DNA from: Sesamum alatum
Taxonomy: Eukaryota > Streptophyta > Magnoliopsida > Lamiales > Pedaliaceae
DNA length: 64,000 nucleotides
Direction of reading: 5' to 3'
Assembly: GCA_034509735.1 (NCBI GenBank)
Contig: JACGWO010000010.1
Coordinates: 15,637,193 to 15,701,192, forward strand
Positions 22,649 to 35,500 of the stretch are shown one piece after another (within the stretch, counting starts at the first letter, position 1; each line of letters starts with the position of its first letter). The position numbers and the translations under genes were made by a program. The notes beneath the pieces are model-generated. The model had not been told where the DNA came from. It saw only the letters and a list, made by a program, of their open reading frames with translations, and made no database searches.

Positions 22649-22686
22649 CTTCTCTCTCTCTCTCTCTCTCCTCTTACAATTGTAAA
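22649..22686 (+). promoter_or_regulatory. CT-rich leader of the gene starting at 22687
   Basis: A (CT)n tract at about 22650-22670 lies directly before the start codon, typical of plant 5' UTRs. The target duplication of the long-TIR unit ends at 22648, so all sequence further upstream is transposon. The native core promoter is either in this short gap or displaced beyond 14.9 kb. Confidence 0.5.
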
Positions 22687-25600
22687 ATGGAAGGGCTAGA
22701 GAAGCTGGAACAGGTACAGAGGACAATACATTTGCTGCATTCAGTAGGAATTTCCGATGCCAATCCCGACTCCGAACGCTTTCTCGCCGATTTCACCTTC
22801 CTTTTGGTAACCAACTTATCGTTTTCTATACTCTCACACACATTTTACGAGTGATGATGACAAAAATCTAGTTTTTCGTCTGTTGAGTTCCCCATTTCTG
22901 TCAGTTTGAAGATTTTCTTTGTCAGTTCGTGTTTCGGGAGGGTGAGATTAAGAAAAGGGGGAGTTCAAGATTTCCATAATAAACATTTGGCTTCAGGTCT
23001 ACCATGGTTGGCCATCACTATCCATCTCTAGTATTGAATTAGTAGAGATTATATTTCTTGTACGTGCTATCATGCGGAAAACCTAGCAAGTCGAACTCTT
23101 CTTAAGTAGAACTTTTTTGGCGGTAGATTTTTAATATATCTGACATCTGCCCTCATTGGCAAATGCGTCCGTAGGCATGAGGTGGCATGTGTATTGAACC
23201 ATGGCTCAAACAGTCAGTGCTTCGTTATGCATTTGCAGAGTGAATTATGGGAGTGGAGGAGTTCCATACCGGTTCTCATGTAGAAAATTAAGTAATCAAA
23301 ATTCAAAAGTCGGGTTTTATTTTCCATGTGTGCCTTTTCTGTTGTTCTATTCGTATTTGGTTCTTGTTTTGCTTTAAATGGTGTGACCCTTTAATTCTCG
23401 TTAGTCGTTATATGAAAATTTTGAGCATGCTTATTTTCTTTTTATGTTATTTATTTTCTTTGTCTGATTTGGCAACAATATGCTGAAGATGCAACAATGT
23501 GGTGACCTTGACATTACTTCCAAATGTCAGTTGATCTCTAAGCACATGTCAAAGGTTTGCCAATTGTTGTTCATCCTGCTTTCAGTTTTTTGTTTTCCAA
23601 GGTTACAAGAATGAGCAGCTAATACATTTCTGTCCTTTTTTCCCCAGATATCAAGTTTATTTGCTGATGGTGCATTACAATGTGGAGGGAAAGGTATATG
23701 TTACATAGTGATTGATTTTCAGCTGAGCTTATTGCAGTTCTTATGTTTGTTTCTCCACTAGCCTGAACATATTTTGTTTTTAGTATTTATTTTGACATTT
23801 TCTCTGAAAAATTGTTGAGCTAACTGCTACATTCATAAAGGTGCCTGCAAGATGTGATTGAAGAATTACAAAACTTCACTTTAGATGCTTTCACACTACA
23901 TTTTATGAGATGTCATTATTTTAGAGATACTAATCTATGGTCCTAGAAAATGAAAAAGATTTGTTGTACAGAAAACAAGTTATTATCTACAATGTAAAAT
24001 CCTGTACTTCCGTTTGTGAAGGGACACCTTCATCAAGCCTTCTCTTGATACCTTTTCGTTGCAATTTTGAAGTTCAATATCTTAACAACACAAACAGAAG
24101 ATAGGCCTCCATGGATATTAGTTGTTTTGGCAAAATGATGCAATCATGTTAAGCCATTACACTTTTAATAGGTATCTTAGCCATAAAATGCACAAAACCT
24201 CTGATTAATCCAATCTTGTATATGAATGGTTCAGCTTGCTATGCAATGAGCATTAAACCTCTAATAATGCTGAATGGCGGTAGCGCATTGCTAAACCAAT
24301 TAAGTGGAACCCTCAAAATAATCCTGGATTTCACTAAATTCTATCCTCAAATCAGATGACTCTTCTACTCATAATGCTTGCTTCAAATCCAAGATTTCCT
24401 CTTTTTCCCATGTGAAAGGGTTTAGAATCCTGTTCCTGATTATTCTTCATCTTTGCTGATAAGACTGATATATTTGTTGATTGCTCCGGCTGAAAGGATC
24501 TACCCATCCATTGGATCCATGCTGCAGGTAGAAGTGTTTATGTAATTCCTTGATTGAAGAATGACCCACATCTACTTCCAAATCCATATCCATTCATACA
24601 TGGTCGCTCTTTGGAACCCAATCTGAATAAAATGGATTCTCAGAAACTAAAACAAATTCTGAAAGGAACCCAATCTGAATAAAATGGATTCTCAGAAACT
24701 AAAACAAATTCTGAAACTCTCAAATGCAATACGTAATCTAAATATGAGCCACTTTTCTGGTCCATTCATAGCCAGATCTGGATGTTGAGAGTGCTGATGT
24801 ATCAGGATTCATCTTTAACATGAAACTTTAGTATATTAAATATGTGCTGTTATTTGTTCTGAAAGCTGACATTTTGCAGGTTGCAGCATGGTTGGAAATG
24901 CTGCACAACTTTATCGTGAACCAGATCTGGATCCTCTCAATGATGCTATGGTTGGGATGGATGCAATGATGCGCTCAAATTCAACTTTGGAGGATTTTGT
25001 AAGAAGTATTATTGTTCATCTGAATGGTTGATATACAATATGCGAGCTATCTGCTTCTCTAGCAATTTTTGTCTTTTAACGGCATGCCACTTAAACCAAA
25101 TTAGAACAAGAATTTGCATATCATGTCGCATGCTTTGTTAGCAATTTTTTTTGGGGGTAGGGGGCTTGGGGGTTGAATCATTGATCTTCATCTTGACAAT
25201 GTTGTGATGCTCATTGTTTGGTACTTGTGGTGGATCAGTGGCCCTGATGGATTGTCACTGCCTTTTTTATGTATAAGTTAGACAGTAGAAGATATGATAC
25301 CAAATATAGACGGCACTGACTAGAAGATGACCAATTTGGTGTTAAGTTGCTTGCTTTAATTCATATATTAATTGCTATATTAATTGGAATTAATTGAATT
25401 ATGGCATTTGATATTTGATGTTGGGCAAGTATGGGCTGTCAAGGTCCTAATTATTTGTGAAACTGTCCACTTATCTCTGCCCGAGGGTAAAGATACCATT
25501 CTCTGTATGTTCAACTGGGAATACAATGAGTTGTATGCAGAAGCCTTGACACGGTTGTAATGAATAGCAACCATGTAATTAGCATTATTGGACGTGATGT

Positions 25601-28600
25601 ATTCTCGACTGGTGTCACTGGAACCCAATCCCACCATAAATTATATAAGTCCTTATCCTGGTTCGAAAAACTTTGTCCAGAAAAATCTTCAGTGATGTTG
25701 ATATCTCTTTATTTTAAATTGGCAGTGCAGGTCATATTTTATGTTTCACAAAATGGAAGCAAGCCAGCCACAATCAATTTTCAGATACCTACCTATACTT
25801 TCGTTCACAGAAAGTTATATTTATCAGGTGGTTTGTCATAAGTTCACATAGTTTTTATTGCTGATGAGTAAGATATTGAAGACATTTTGTCACATAGGGA
25901 AACTCGTACCGATAACTGTTATTCCTTTATTCCATGATTTTTGGTCAAAAGGAAATAGTTCTCAAGCTGGTGGAATGACACATGCTGTTCTACTACTTCA
26001 CTCTATATGCATGCCACTCTCTTTCCTTTGCTTTCTTGTCAATGAGAAAATTGGTGACGTTGACAAAAATATAATGTGCACTCTTTTGCATAAAATTGTT
26101 TCCAAATTGTAGCTTTTCCCCATTGTTGCCTTAGATACTTGAAGAGATGGATTTTAAGCTACTACATTAATTTCATGTTGCTATCTTAAATTTCTGGTGA
26201 TGCAGTTGGATGGTTTAAATGAGAAACTACTGCAGTTGCCTGGTAGTGTTCCAGTTTTCAGTAAAGATTTTGAGGTAGTAGAAATCCTTACCACACTGCT
26301 TCTAAGTTTCGAAGGAATATTTGGTTCACCCTCTTATATTTTACTGAAGTTCAGGATGTTGATTCAAACCTTGGTGCAAAATCTGTAAGAGTTTTCCGAA
26401 TGGATCCCTTTAGACCACTCCTTATTGTACTAGAACGTCGAGGGCTTTTGACAGAAAGGTTTAGCGTTTCATTTGTCATCTATTTGACATTTTCTACTTT
26501 CTTATCTTTACAGGAGAACTTAACCTTGAACCTGGGCCTCTAAATCGTTTGCTTTAACTTTCTTTGTATATAATAAGGATTGAAGAAGAGTTGAGGTGTG
26601 GAGAAGAATATTGGGCTTTGGAAAGAGAGCTATGCTCTGCACTGGTGAGCAACAAGGAGGTATGCCTCCATAAACCTCCTATACTAAATATATTCATTTG
26701 CCTCCAATCCGAAATATAATCATCAACTAAAGTAAATTTCTTATTGTGAGGAAGCTTTAATACTTCCATATTCATATAGAGAGCTCCCAATTGTCCAAGT
26801 TGATGTATACGTTATTCGCAAGAAAACAAGTCATTGGTATGATTACTAAAAAAATTATACCAGTACTGCATTTGCACTTGTCTTCCGAAAATGCTCAGTG
26901 TCTTTAGGAGGATATAACTTGTTGGGTTGAAATTTGAAACTGTGTCGCAACAGTGAAACTTTGATCGGACCTCTTCCCTTGAGGTAATCTTCCAGTTGAT
27001 GGTTGGACATGAATCAAATTCTAAGCATCTGCCATGAAAATGATGGAATCACATTTTCATTTTGTGCAAACTTGATGGTTTCTCAATTGTCTATGGTATC
27101 ATTTCCCACATTCTCTGACTTGTTTTAGAGAGAATCCCAGATGGTTTCTTGCTGTATGCCATTTGAAGCTTGTTGCTTCAAGATATGAAAGTGCAGTTGC
27201 AGGAGAAATAATTAGCCTACTGATCTGACCTGAATTCATGCAAAATTCTTTTATCCATATGGATCAGCAGGTGTCGAGGTCCAAGGTCTATTTTATTTGT
27301 ATTGTGTATGAAATATAGTGGAGTCCCTTAAGCAATATATATGCAGCGTACATCTCACCTACAGATCACCTACGTATTACTTCACATGCTTCGTGAAACA
27401 ATATATGAACATATACGTTTATAACCTATGATGTGTGAACATGGGAGGAAGTTATTTGGTTAAGGATAAGCTTGCTAGGCACAATCATTTGTGGCCTTGA
27501 TATTTCCACCAAACCTTTTTGTTTGAACTCTAGGAAAATATGCAGTGATTTCAATTTTTTTCTTTATCAATATTAGATCGATGCTTTACTTGGCTATTCT
27601 GACTAGAGATACTTTGCATAGATATCCATCGAAGATGCGACAAGGGCTATCCATCTGAAGTCCTTTGATTATCGCATTATGAACCTTCTACTCTATCAAC
27701 TAAGAGGGGAGAAGGTATATCGTGCTATTATCTTCTTTTCTTCAAAGTATTTCTCTAAATATTCCTATGTATAGTAGAAGGAAATAAGAATAATAAAACA
27801 GTACAATCATTTGGCAATGTGGATTAATTCTATTGCTTTGAACAAAAATTTAATGTATTTCTACATTACATGGTATATTTCACTGCAATGTTTTCTTTGA
27901 AGCTGTTTGAAGGTAAATGAACTGCACATGGAATTTCTGTCAGTCTCGGAATTTCTTGTGGAAGTATCGGATGACCTGTGAGTGATTCTTCTTCTTAACT
28001 ACTGATGTGTTTGTCCGTCCTTCGTTACAAGAAACTGGTGCTCTATAAATTACCACTTCTTGTTTCAGAATCTTTAGATTCTCTATTAATTTGTAATCAT
28101 GAAGTGAAATTGAAATCAGGAACATTCCGCGAAATGCATAGTCTTCTTGCTTAACTCTCTTGATATTTGGGACAATATTCGACATTTGTTAGTTCTAGGT
28201 CCATTTAGACCTCTACTTTGTTCAAATGAAATATCCAGGCTCTCTGATCGTCTGTTTCGTTTCATCTTACTGTAGTTTTATCATTCATTACATATTAAGC
28301 CATGAAACTATAAGATTAACCGCATCCACTTGTGTATCAAATTCATGATATGTACCTCCTTCCACTCATAATATCAGGACGAGTTACGAGTAGCAGTTGC
28401 CACTTTAACTCACCTACTTGCAAATTCTTTACCATTTTCGTGGCTGTTTACTCCTATGAGTTTTTATTCTTTCTAATAACTACAGTCTATATAATTTGTT
28501 TAGATATATAAGTCCCTTTTGAACTGGAGGAGGATTTGGAAAAAAATTTTTAAACTTGTCCGTATAAGATGAATTTGAATACATCACAATACTAAATATA

Positions 28601-31009
28601 GCTCAAAAAGCGACTGGAAAGATTTGAAATATAAAATTACCCAAGCACTATAGTGGATTTGTTATTATGGATGTAAAATCCTTAGCTTTAAATCCTTCAA
28701 TCCAGACATAACATAAGAGGTTTTTCATTTCATTATGCATGTGGGAATCATAACCTAATTACTTTGGATGGATTACCAATTGACGCCACAGATTCGATTA
28801 CGAGGTGAGTCTCTCTTCTCTATATTTCATTTCCTTTCCTCCTTTCCTTTTTGGGGAATCGGTTGATTTTTCTGTGTAGATTCTGTTTGATTTTATGTTT
28901 TGATAGGATGACGTGGTCGATAATAACTTCAACATTCTGCGCATGTTCGTTAAGTATTACGGTGCTTCCGCAGCACCAATCATGATGGTGAGTATTGACT
29001 GGTGTGTGTGTGTGTGAGGAAAACATTTTAAATTGGAAACTCATTTAAATGGTAATATCTGCAATAGACCTAATTGATTTTTGCAATCTTTTCTTTTTCT
29101 GTAGGCAAAATTTATAACCGAAGCAGAGGAAAAATACGATCGCTTGTTGAAAGCATTGGATCCTGAACTGTCTATGAAGTACCGGAAGAGATGTGAAGAA
29201 GCTACAAGCGAAGGTACGCTCATCAACTGCTGAACTTAGATTCACATATAAGCCATAATACTGCTATTTGGTCAATCAACGTCTTAATTATGCGAATAAA
29301 CAAATCAAGCGAGTTGTTGAATTACATAGTCTTCAAGCTTGGTTTGAATTCCTTATCAAGTTTGAAATTGTGGTTCAGTTTGGATGAATATTGCATAAGT
29401 TGAACTTGATTTTCTTGATCGTTTTCACACATGCTTTTCTTATTTTTTCATGGGTAAATTACAATGACATCTCTTGAGGTTTGGCATAATTACGGATACT
29501 CCCTCGTTGTTTCAAAAATTACAAATGCCCCCCTTGAGGTTTGTAACCGTCTAACAAATAACCCATTTCCATCCATTTTTATGGGTGAACTGACCAAAAT
29601 GCCCTTATACGAATTGAATTATTTTTTAAAATTTTCTAAATTTTTTTGGACAAAAATGCGGAGGGAGAGATTTCTTACGTTTTTTTACACAGAGAAACAA
29701 TAATGTAATTTGTCTTGGTTGATTTTTCTACAATTTAAAAAAAAAAATCAATGGCAAAATGGATCGTTTTAGGCCCTTGGTTAAAAATTACAAACCTCAT
29801 AAGGGTATTTGTAATTTTTAAAACAATGAGAAGGTATCCGTAATTATGTCAAACCTAAGGGAGTTCATTGTAATTCACCCTTTTTTTTTTAATTGATAAA
29901 GTCGAGCTTGAGCTGAGTTTCAGCTCTTATTGGACGAAAAGTAATCTTCAAGTCTGGTTTCGTTATAGTTAACAAATCCAACTCAAAACCAACTTTTAAT
30001 TATTGATCTTGAGTCATACTTTTGAGCGGCGTAGTCCTTTTTTCACACCTATTCCTAGTATGCAACTTAGAGGGTGTTTCGCTTCAACTTATTTAGAATA
30101 TCTTATAAGCTCATAAATCTTAGGTTGAATTACAATGACTTTTCCTGGAGTTTGATATAATTACAGATACTCTTCATTTTTTTCAAAAATTACACATACC
30201 CCCTTGAGGTTTGTAATTTTTAACAAAAGGTTAGGAATTGTCCATTTTGCCCCTGATTTTTTTTTAAAAATTTGTAGAAAAATCAGCCGAGACAAGTTAC
30301 ATTACTGCTCATGTGTATAAAAAACGTAAGAATCCCCTCCCTATGACATTTTAGTCCAAAAAATTCACAAAATTTTAAAAAATAATTCAGTTTGCATAAG
30401 GGCATTTTGGTTAGTTCACTCATAAAAATTTATGGGAATGAGTTCTTTGTTAGATGGTTACAAACCTTATGAGGGTATTTTTTTGTAATTTTTGACAAAA
30501 CGAGGGAGTATCCATAATTATGGCAAACCTCAGGAGAGGTCATTGTAATTCATCCTAATTCTCATAAAATAATTTTTAGAATGAGATATTAGACCTTATT
30601 TTAGAAATAAGTTATCAAGTTTTTGGGTAAAATAAGAGCATGAAACTTGTAATATGTTTACTAATGGCAAATATCCGACTAATTTGAAGAAAATCGAACT
30701 AACTTGTTAAAAGTTTTAAAATAAATTTGGAACTACTTACCCTTTTAGAATCTCTTAATAATTTATTTTTCTGATCTTACAAGCTCATTTTCTAAAAGTT
30801 TTTTGCAACATCTTAGAAGATGTATTAAAAAGCTTATAAGCTCATTGAAACACCGTCTTAATTTGTTCTCTTGAAAAAACGCATTACGTGTGGTTTTAAA
30901 TCCTTCAGGCGGGAAGACGTGTGGTCCCTCTCTCGGAACATGGCATATACCACCAGTCATTGAAGACGAAGCTCGATATCGAGCAGCATTGTCGGCTTGT
31001 ACCTCGTAA
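22687..31009 (+). CDS. Fourteen-exon gene for a 389-aa protein of unknown function
   Basis: Exons: 22687-22806, 23489-23554, 23648-23693, 24880-24998, 25726-25827, 26206-26274, 26355-26458, 26578-26659, 27622-27714, 27913-27977, 28792-28804, 28907-28987, 29105-29213 and 30909-31009. All have GT...AG borders, all phases agree, and the sum of 1170 nt gives 389 residues and a TAA. The protein starts MEGLEKLEQVQRTIHLLHSV and ends in a segment containing GTWHIPPVIEDEARYRAAL. It is mainly alpha-helical and soluble, without signal or membrane segments. A conspicuous acidic helix DDLFDYEDD lies near residues 276-284 and superficially recalls the Asp-rich motifs of isoprenoid synthases, but I do not claim that function. 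The phrasing looks like a conserved plant protein I have no name for. The last intron (29214-30908) holds two MITEs. Confidence 0.85.
24613..24716. repeat. 52-bp tandem duplication in an intron
   Basis: Two adjacent identical 52-bp units, each starting GGAACCCAATCTGAATAAAA, lie in intron 3 of the 389-aa gene. Confidence 0.9.
28792..28804 (+). other. 13-nt microexon (exon 11 of the 389-aa gene)
   Basis: The bases ATTCGATTACGAG lie between an acceptor (CCACAG) and a donor (GTGAGT). Exon 10 ends in CT, so the microexon completes Leu and adds Phe-Asp-Tyr-Glu, the heart of the DDLFDYEDD segment, before exon 12 begins with Asp-Asp. Skipping it would shift the frame (13 nt), so correct inclusion is needed for a full protein. 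Confidence 0.8.
29452..29880. mobile_element. Palindromic MITE (family with TTGAGGTTTG blocks), intronic
   Basis: It starts GGGTAAATTACAATGAC and ends GTTCATTGTAATTCACCC. The inner blocks also mirror each other: GGTTTGGCATAATTACGGAT near the left end against ATCCGTAATTATGTCAAACC near the right. Length 429 bp. The flanks are T-rich, so the target duplication is unclear. It lies in the last intron of the 389-aa gene. Confidence 0.85.
30122..30556. mobile_element. Second copy of the same MITE family in the same intron
   Basis: Both ends (GGTTGAATTACAATGACTTT and GTCATTGTAATTCATCC) and the internal blocks match the copy 240 bp upstream. The flanks TAAATCTTA and TAATTCTCA agree at 7 of 9 positions, a possible worn target duplication. 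Confidence 0.8.
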
Positions 31010-32800
31010 GTTGTACTTTCATGGCGGACTTGTAATGGTGACGGTTTCAGGTCAGAACAAACTCCAGTAATTTTTGACATTAATTCCCAAAAGGGTAGTC
31101 TTGGCCTCTCAGGCTAGTCCTGTTATTGCTACCCTCCTCCAGGCCATTTACGGCATATAAGTTATTGCTTCAAATTCAATCTGTTGGTAACATATTGAAT
31201 ACTTTTGCTGAAAAAGGTGCAGAATCTAGTTAAAACATGCAATAGAATTCTGATTACATTGGAGCGTTTGAGGTGTTTTAGTTTAATAGTTAAGAGTTCC
31301 CACGAACAAATTCGAGGTTATGAATTTGAGTTTTATTGCATGTGTGGGTGTTTGTCTCAATTTTATGTAAGTTTACTGTTGTTTTTAGTTGTGTTGGTGT
31401 ATTGATTAGATATTGATGTTTTGATTGAATCGATGCATTGATCAGTTTATTGAGATATTGATGTGATTATGTAATTACCGCTTAAAGAAAAAAAAAAGGA
31501 TAAAATGGTCAAGATAAATTTCAAAGTTTCTATAATTTTATCAAGTTGCAAAAATTGGTGAGGAGAAGCTTACACTATGTTTGGTTTTGTTTTTAGCCAA
31601 TTTTTGAGATAGACCGAAAACAAAACCAAACATGGCTTACCCCCAAAATATTTTTACTGGGTGTTTTGGATGGCTTTGGCTTAATTCCTCAGGAAGTATC
31701 ACTTTTACAAACATACGCACAATAATATTAATTCAATCCTTCCACAAACAAATAAATATTAATGTATACATATATACATTTATAAAAACAATACAAAAGA
31801 TATGATTAATAATGAGTAGTGTTTGTTATCTATCAATATACAATACAATATATACAATATATTTTTTGCATTATTTTTAAATTGTCTCCAAAACAAATCT
31901 AAACATACACTCTATCTTTATCACACACTTATTTATTTTTATTTTTCTCTCTCTATCTCCACAAGTAATGCAAAACACTTCAAAAACAAAATCAAACATA
32001 ATGTTGTTGTTTTGGGCCTAAATGAGTTTAATTTAAGTGGTTTCTAAGCATAAACCGTAAATTATAAATATTCATTTTGATTTATTTATATTATTATATA
32101 GAAGAAACTCATTTTTTACTCAAATTGCAGTTAATGACACCGCCGCACCACTTTTTTGTAATACCAAAATAACCCTCAATTACTAAGATAAATACTTTAT
32201 TCAACTTTTCAAATTTTATATTAATTGATAAATTAGTTTTTTTCTCTTTCTCTCTCCAACTTTTTTTTTTAATGTGATGTATTAGTTTATATATTTTACT
32301 CTTATTTGTAATAATAAAAAGTTACGTAAATGCTTAAAATAAGCTATTGTTGCATGTGAATAATGTGATGAACTCCCACCAGACGGGCTGTCCGATCAAC
32401 TCGCGTGCCAAGCATGCCGCTTTTCTTAAAAAAGAAAAGTTCAAATAATCTTATTATTTATATCAAAATATTAATTAATAATTAGTTCGCTATTTTCCCC
32501 AATTATTAAAAAATGATAATTAAAAAAATTAAAGGCTAACATAAATAAGTCATATTTTTGTGTGACAAGATCTTAAGGGGGCGTTTTGTTTTATTTTCAA
32601 ATAATTATTTTTAATTTTACACTATTTTAACATTTTGAACGTTTGTTTGTCTGGTTCAATCTCATTTAAAAAGCATAATTTCAATGAAAAATTGCAGCTT
32701 AGGTCAACTTTCTCATATCCATTTGAACCATTTCTAGGCTTCATCATTTCTTTTATCTTTGGCTATGAGGACATTTGTTCTTTAATCTTGACTTTTTAGA
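31010..32800. other. Intergenic DNA downstream of the 389-aa gene
   Basis: This contains the 3' flank of the gene and AT-rich DNA. The one clear structure is a 17-bp perfect inverted repeat at 31577-31633 (listed separately). No further gene was seen. Confidence 0.5.
31577..31633. repeat. Perfect 17-bp inverted repeat with 23-nt loop
   Basis: ATGTTTGGTTTTGTTTT at 31577-31593 is exactly complementary to 31617-31633. It lies about 570 bp past the stop codon of the 389-aa gene. It could be a remnant of a small transposon end or a hairpin; I cannot distinguish. Confidence 0.8.
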
Positions 32801-32810
32801 AATAAAAGTA

Positions 32811-33303
32811 GGGTTAATTACACTTAGACTCCTTTAAAAATGTGAAATTATATTTCCTCCAATGAAGTTTTAAAATTATACTTACACTCCTTTTGAAAAT
32901 TCACTGTTACACCCGACCCCCTTTCGTTGGAATTTTGACGAAAAAAGTTGGCATGAACAAACAAAATTACATAAATTTTTAATTTTACCCTTCATTTAAC
33001 ATCCCAATATAATAATTTATACTTATAAGAAAAAAAATATAATAATGTTAATTCACTCTCTCTATATATATTACATTTATCCCTTTATAAGTACAAAAAT
33101 ATTCATAAAAATGTTAAATGAGGGGCAAAATTAAAAATTTATAAAAGTATTTTTGTTGACATAAGTATTTTCCATCCAAACTCTAACGGAAGAGGTCAGG
33201 TGTAAACAGAGAATTTTTTGAAGATGTGTAAGTATAATTTTGAAACTTCTTTGGAGGCAAGTGTAATTTCACATTTTCAGAGAGGTCTAAGTATAATTAA
33301 CCC
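32811..33303. mobile_element. 493-bp palindromic MITE with perfect 10-bp target duplication
   Basis: The ends GGGTTAATTACACTTAGAC and GTCTAAGTATAATTAACCC are inverted, and complementarity extends through most of both halves (about 200 bp each). AATAAAAGTA occurs at 32801-32810 and again at 33304-33313. Long TIRs with a 10-bp duplication point to the Mutator superfamily. Related copies are at 41847 and 55508. Confidence 0.92.
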
Positions 33304-33313
33304 AATAAAAGTA

Positions 33314-35500
33314 ATATGATACCATAAATACAGAATACTTATATAACAATTCAAATAAATTCTCATATCTCACACCTATAACCCTAGATTTGAAAACATA
33401 CAATCCATACATATTTTTATATCTCACCCAAGAATAAAAGATACGATTTCACCCCATTAGAAATATTTAAAACTGAAAATAAAAATGGAAACAAAACTAA
33501 ACGGTCCATAGTTTGTATAGTTGTGGAATTTTAATACTAAAGTTTTAAAATTGTATTTGAAATTGTGATTTTAATTGATGTGGTCTAATTTAATTGATGA
33601 ACTTGATTATGCCTCGTTAATATGAGATCATGTGTTCGAATCTCATTAATATATAGGTGTTGGTTGATTTTAATAATAGTTATTGATTTATTGTAATCTA
33701 TATCTATACTATATATCTATACTATATATTAAGAGAGGGTACCCTTTTGATGTCTCCCTTTTTATGGTCTGTTTTTTTTTTTTTTCTCCCAAACTTTTAC
33801 ATTTTTTCCACTTTCTACAAATAGTAAAAGCTATTTTTCAAAATAGTTATTTCCTTTTAGTTACTTTTTTTGCTCTTTCATCTCCACCTTCAAATATTCT
33901 CTTTCAAAATTATTTATTTTTCATTATAATCATTTTTCCTATAATAAAATTTTTTATTAAATAATATTAAGTATTTATATTTTTTAAGTTTTTTATTAGT
34001 GCCACATCCAATTAGTAGTAATTATTTATTGGTGACATATATGTAACATTGATAATCTGTATATTGGTCGTTGATGATTGACATTCTTGATGTAATTGTA
34101 TCGGATTCATTAAAAAAAAAAAAAAGAAATTGGGGTTGTAGATGGATTTAATATTTTACCAAATGGAATTCAGAAATAGATTGTTTTAAGATTTGATCAT
34201 GTAATGTTAAATTATGTACTATGATAGGTTATTCTTTACAATAGGTTAATTTCACATTAGGTCCCTTCAATTCTATGTTTGATGTCCCTTTACCCCCTCA
34301 ACTTATGAAAATACACCTCTTGCCCCTCCAACTAAAAGCATATTAATCATGTGTGTGCCAATTTTTACCCATTTTTTTTCCAATACATTATGATAAAATT
34401 GATGTTAAAATATTAAAATTTTTGAAAAAATTATTTTACACATAGTAATATAAAACAACTATTTAAGCTGCATCAACTATAAAATAACATAGTGGATTTT
34501 TTTTTTCTAAATATTTACTATATAGGAAAATATGTTTACGTTAGTAACTAATTTCCATTCTTATTCATAAATAGTTATCAAATAAGTAATACTTTTAGAA
34601 AACTTCGAAAGATCTTTAAATAAAGATACTTTTACTCAAAGAGTCAATATCTTTACTAATATAGAAAAAAAGGGGCTTCCACACTCACAAATGATAGTTA
34701 ATAACACCATCGTATCAATTTTTTGTGATACCGAAAATGCCCTTCTATTGATAAAATAACTAATTTAATTCAATTTTTCAACTTTTACAAATTAGTTTTC
34801 TTATCTTTTTTCTTTTAACATACATAATTTATTGATTTATATATTTTACTCTTATTTATAATATATTTTAAAATGTGAAAGATTATTTATTATATGCATA
34901 TAAAAACGACGTACCACAACAGCTGGTATATATTTACAATTAGTAATACTAGTAGGAGCAATTGATGATTAATATTCGATTTTGATCATTAGATTCAAGA
35001 TCGGTAACTATACACACACAAAAAACAGAAAGAAATGAAACTCGACTTTGAGTGATTCTTGTCGACCCTTCAAGATTAGACGTTTGGCGTGTCCAACATC
35101 GTGTTTTTATTCTATTCTTTTTCTTTTTAACATGTTGGTATTGTCTTTGTATTCACACATGTCCAACATTGCACAGAATGATCTTTGTGTTTTTATTTTC
35201 TTTTATGTTTTTTTTTGTCTCTGTGTTCAATACATGTTCGACACCGCACAGAATGATCTTTTGAAGTGTCCGTGCATTATAACTCAAAATTAGTCATAGT
35301 TCTATTTCTTAGGGGGGGGGGGGGGGGTGGAAGGGAATGGGGATACAGAAGAAACAGTTGTTGCAGGTATAAGCAAAGGCATCTATCTGTACATGGTTTC
35401 CCCACATTCCCATCCTCACCTTCTCAACTTGTCCAAATACTAAGAAATCCTTTTCCCCTCGTGTCTTTTTCCTTACATTCCTCTCCCATGTTGCAATAAC
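33314..35500. other. AT-rich intergenic DNA with repeat fragments
   Basis: A Helitron-like start (TCTATACTATATATTAAGAG at 33716) and a half-MITE at about 34245-34330 (GGTTAATTTCACATTAGG, then C-rich blocks) are visible. Near 35150-35265 two diverged copies of a CACAGAATGATCTTT-containing block occur. A G16 run lies at 35312-35327. No gene is supported. Confidence 0.5.

Noticed and set aside
33683..33964. 93-codon Phe/Leu/Ile-rich frame
   Set aside because: Follows from T-rich DNA; no splice or promoter context and no recognisable domain.
35312..35327. G16 run as a possible G-quadruplex or regulatory site
   Set aside because: An isolated homopolymer, prone to sequencing error, with no surrounding structure.
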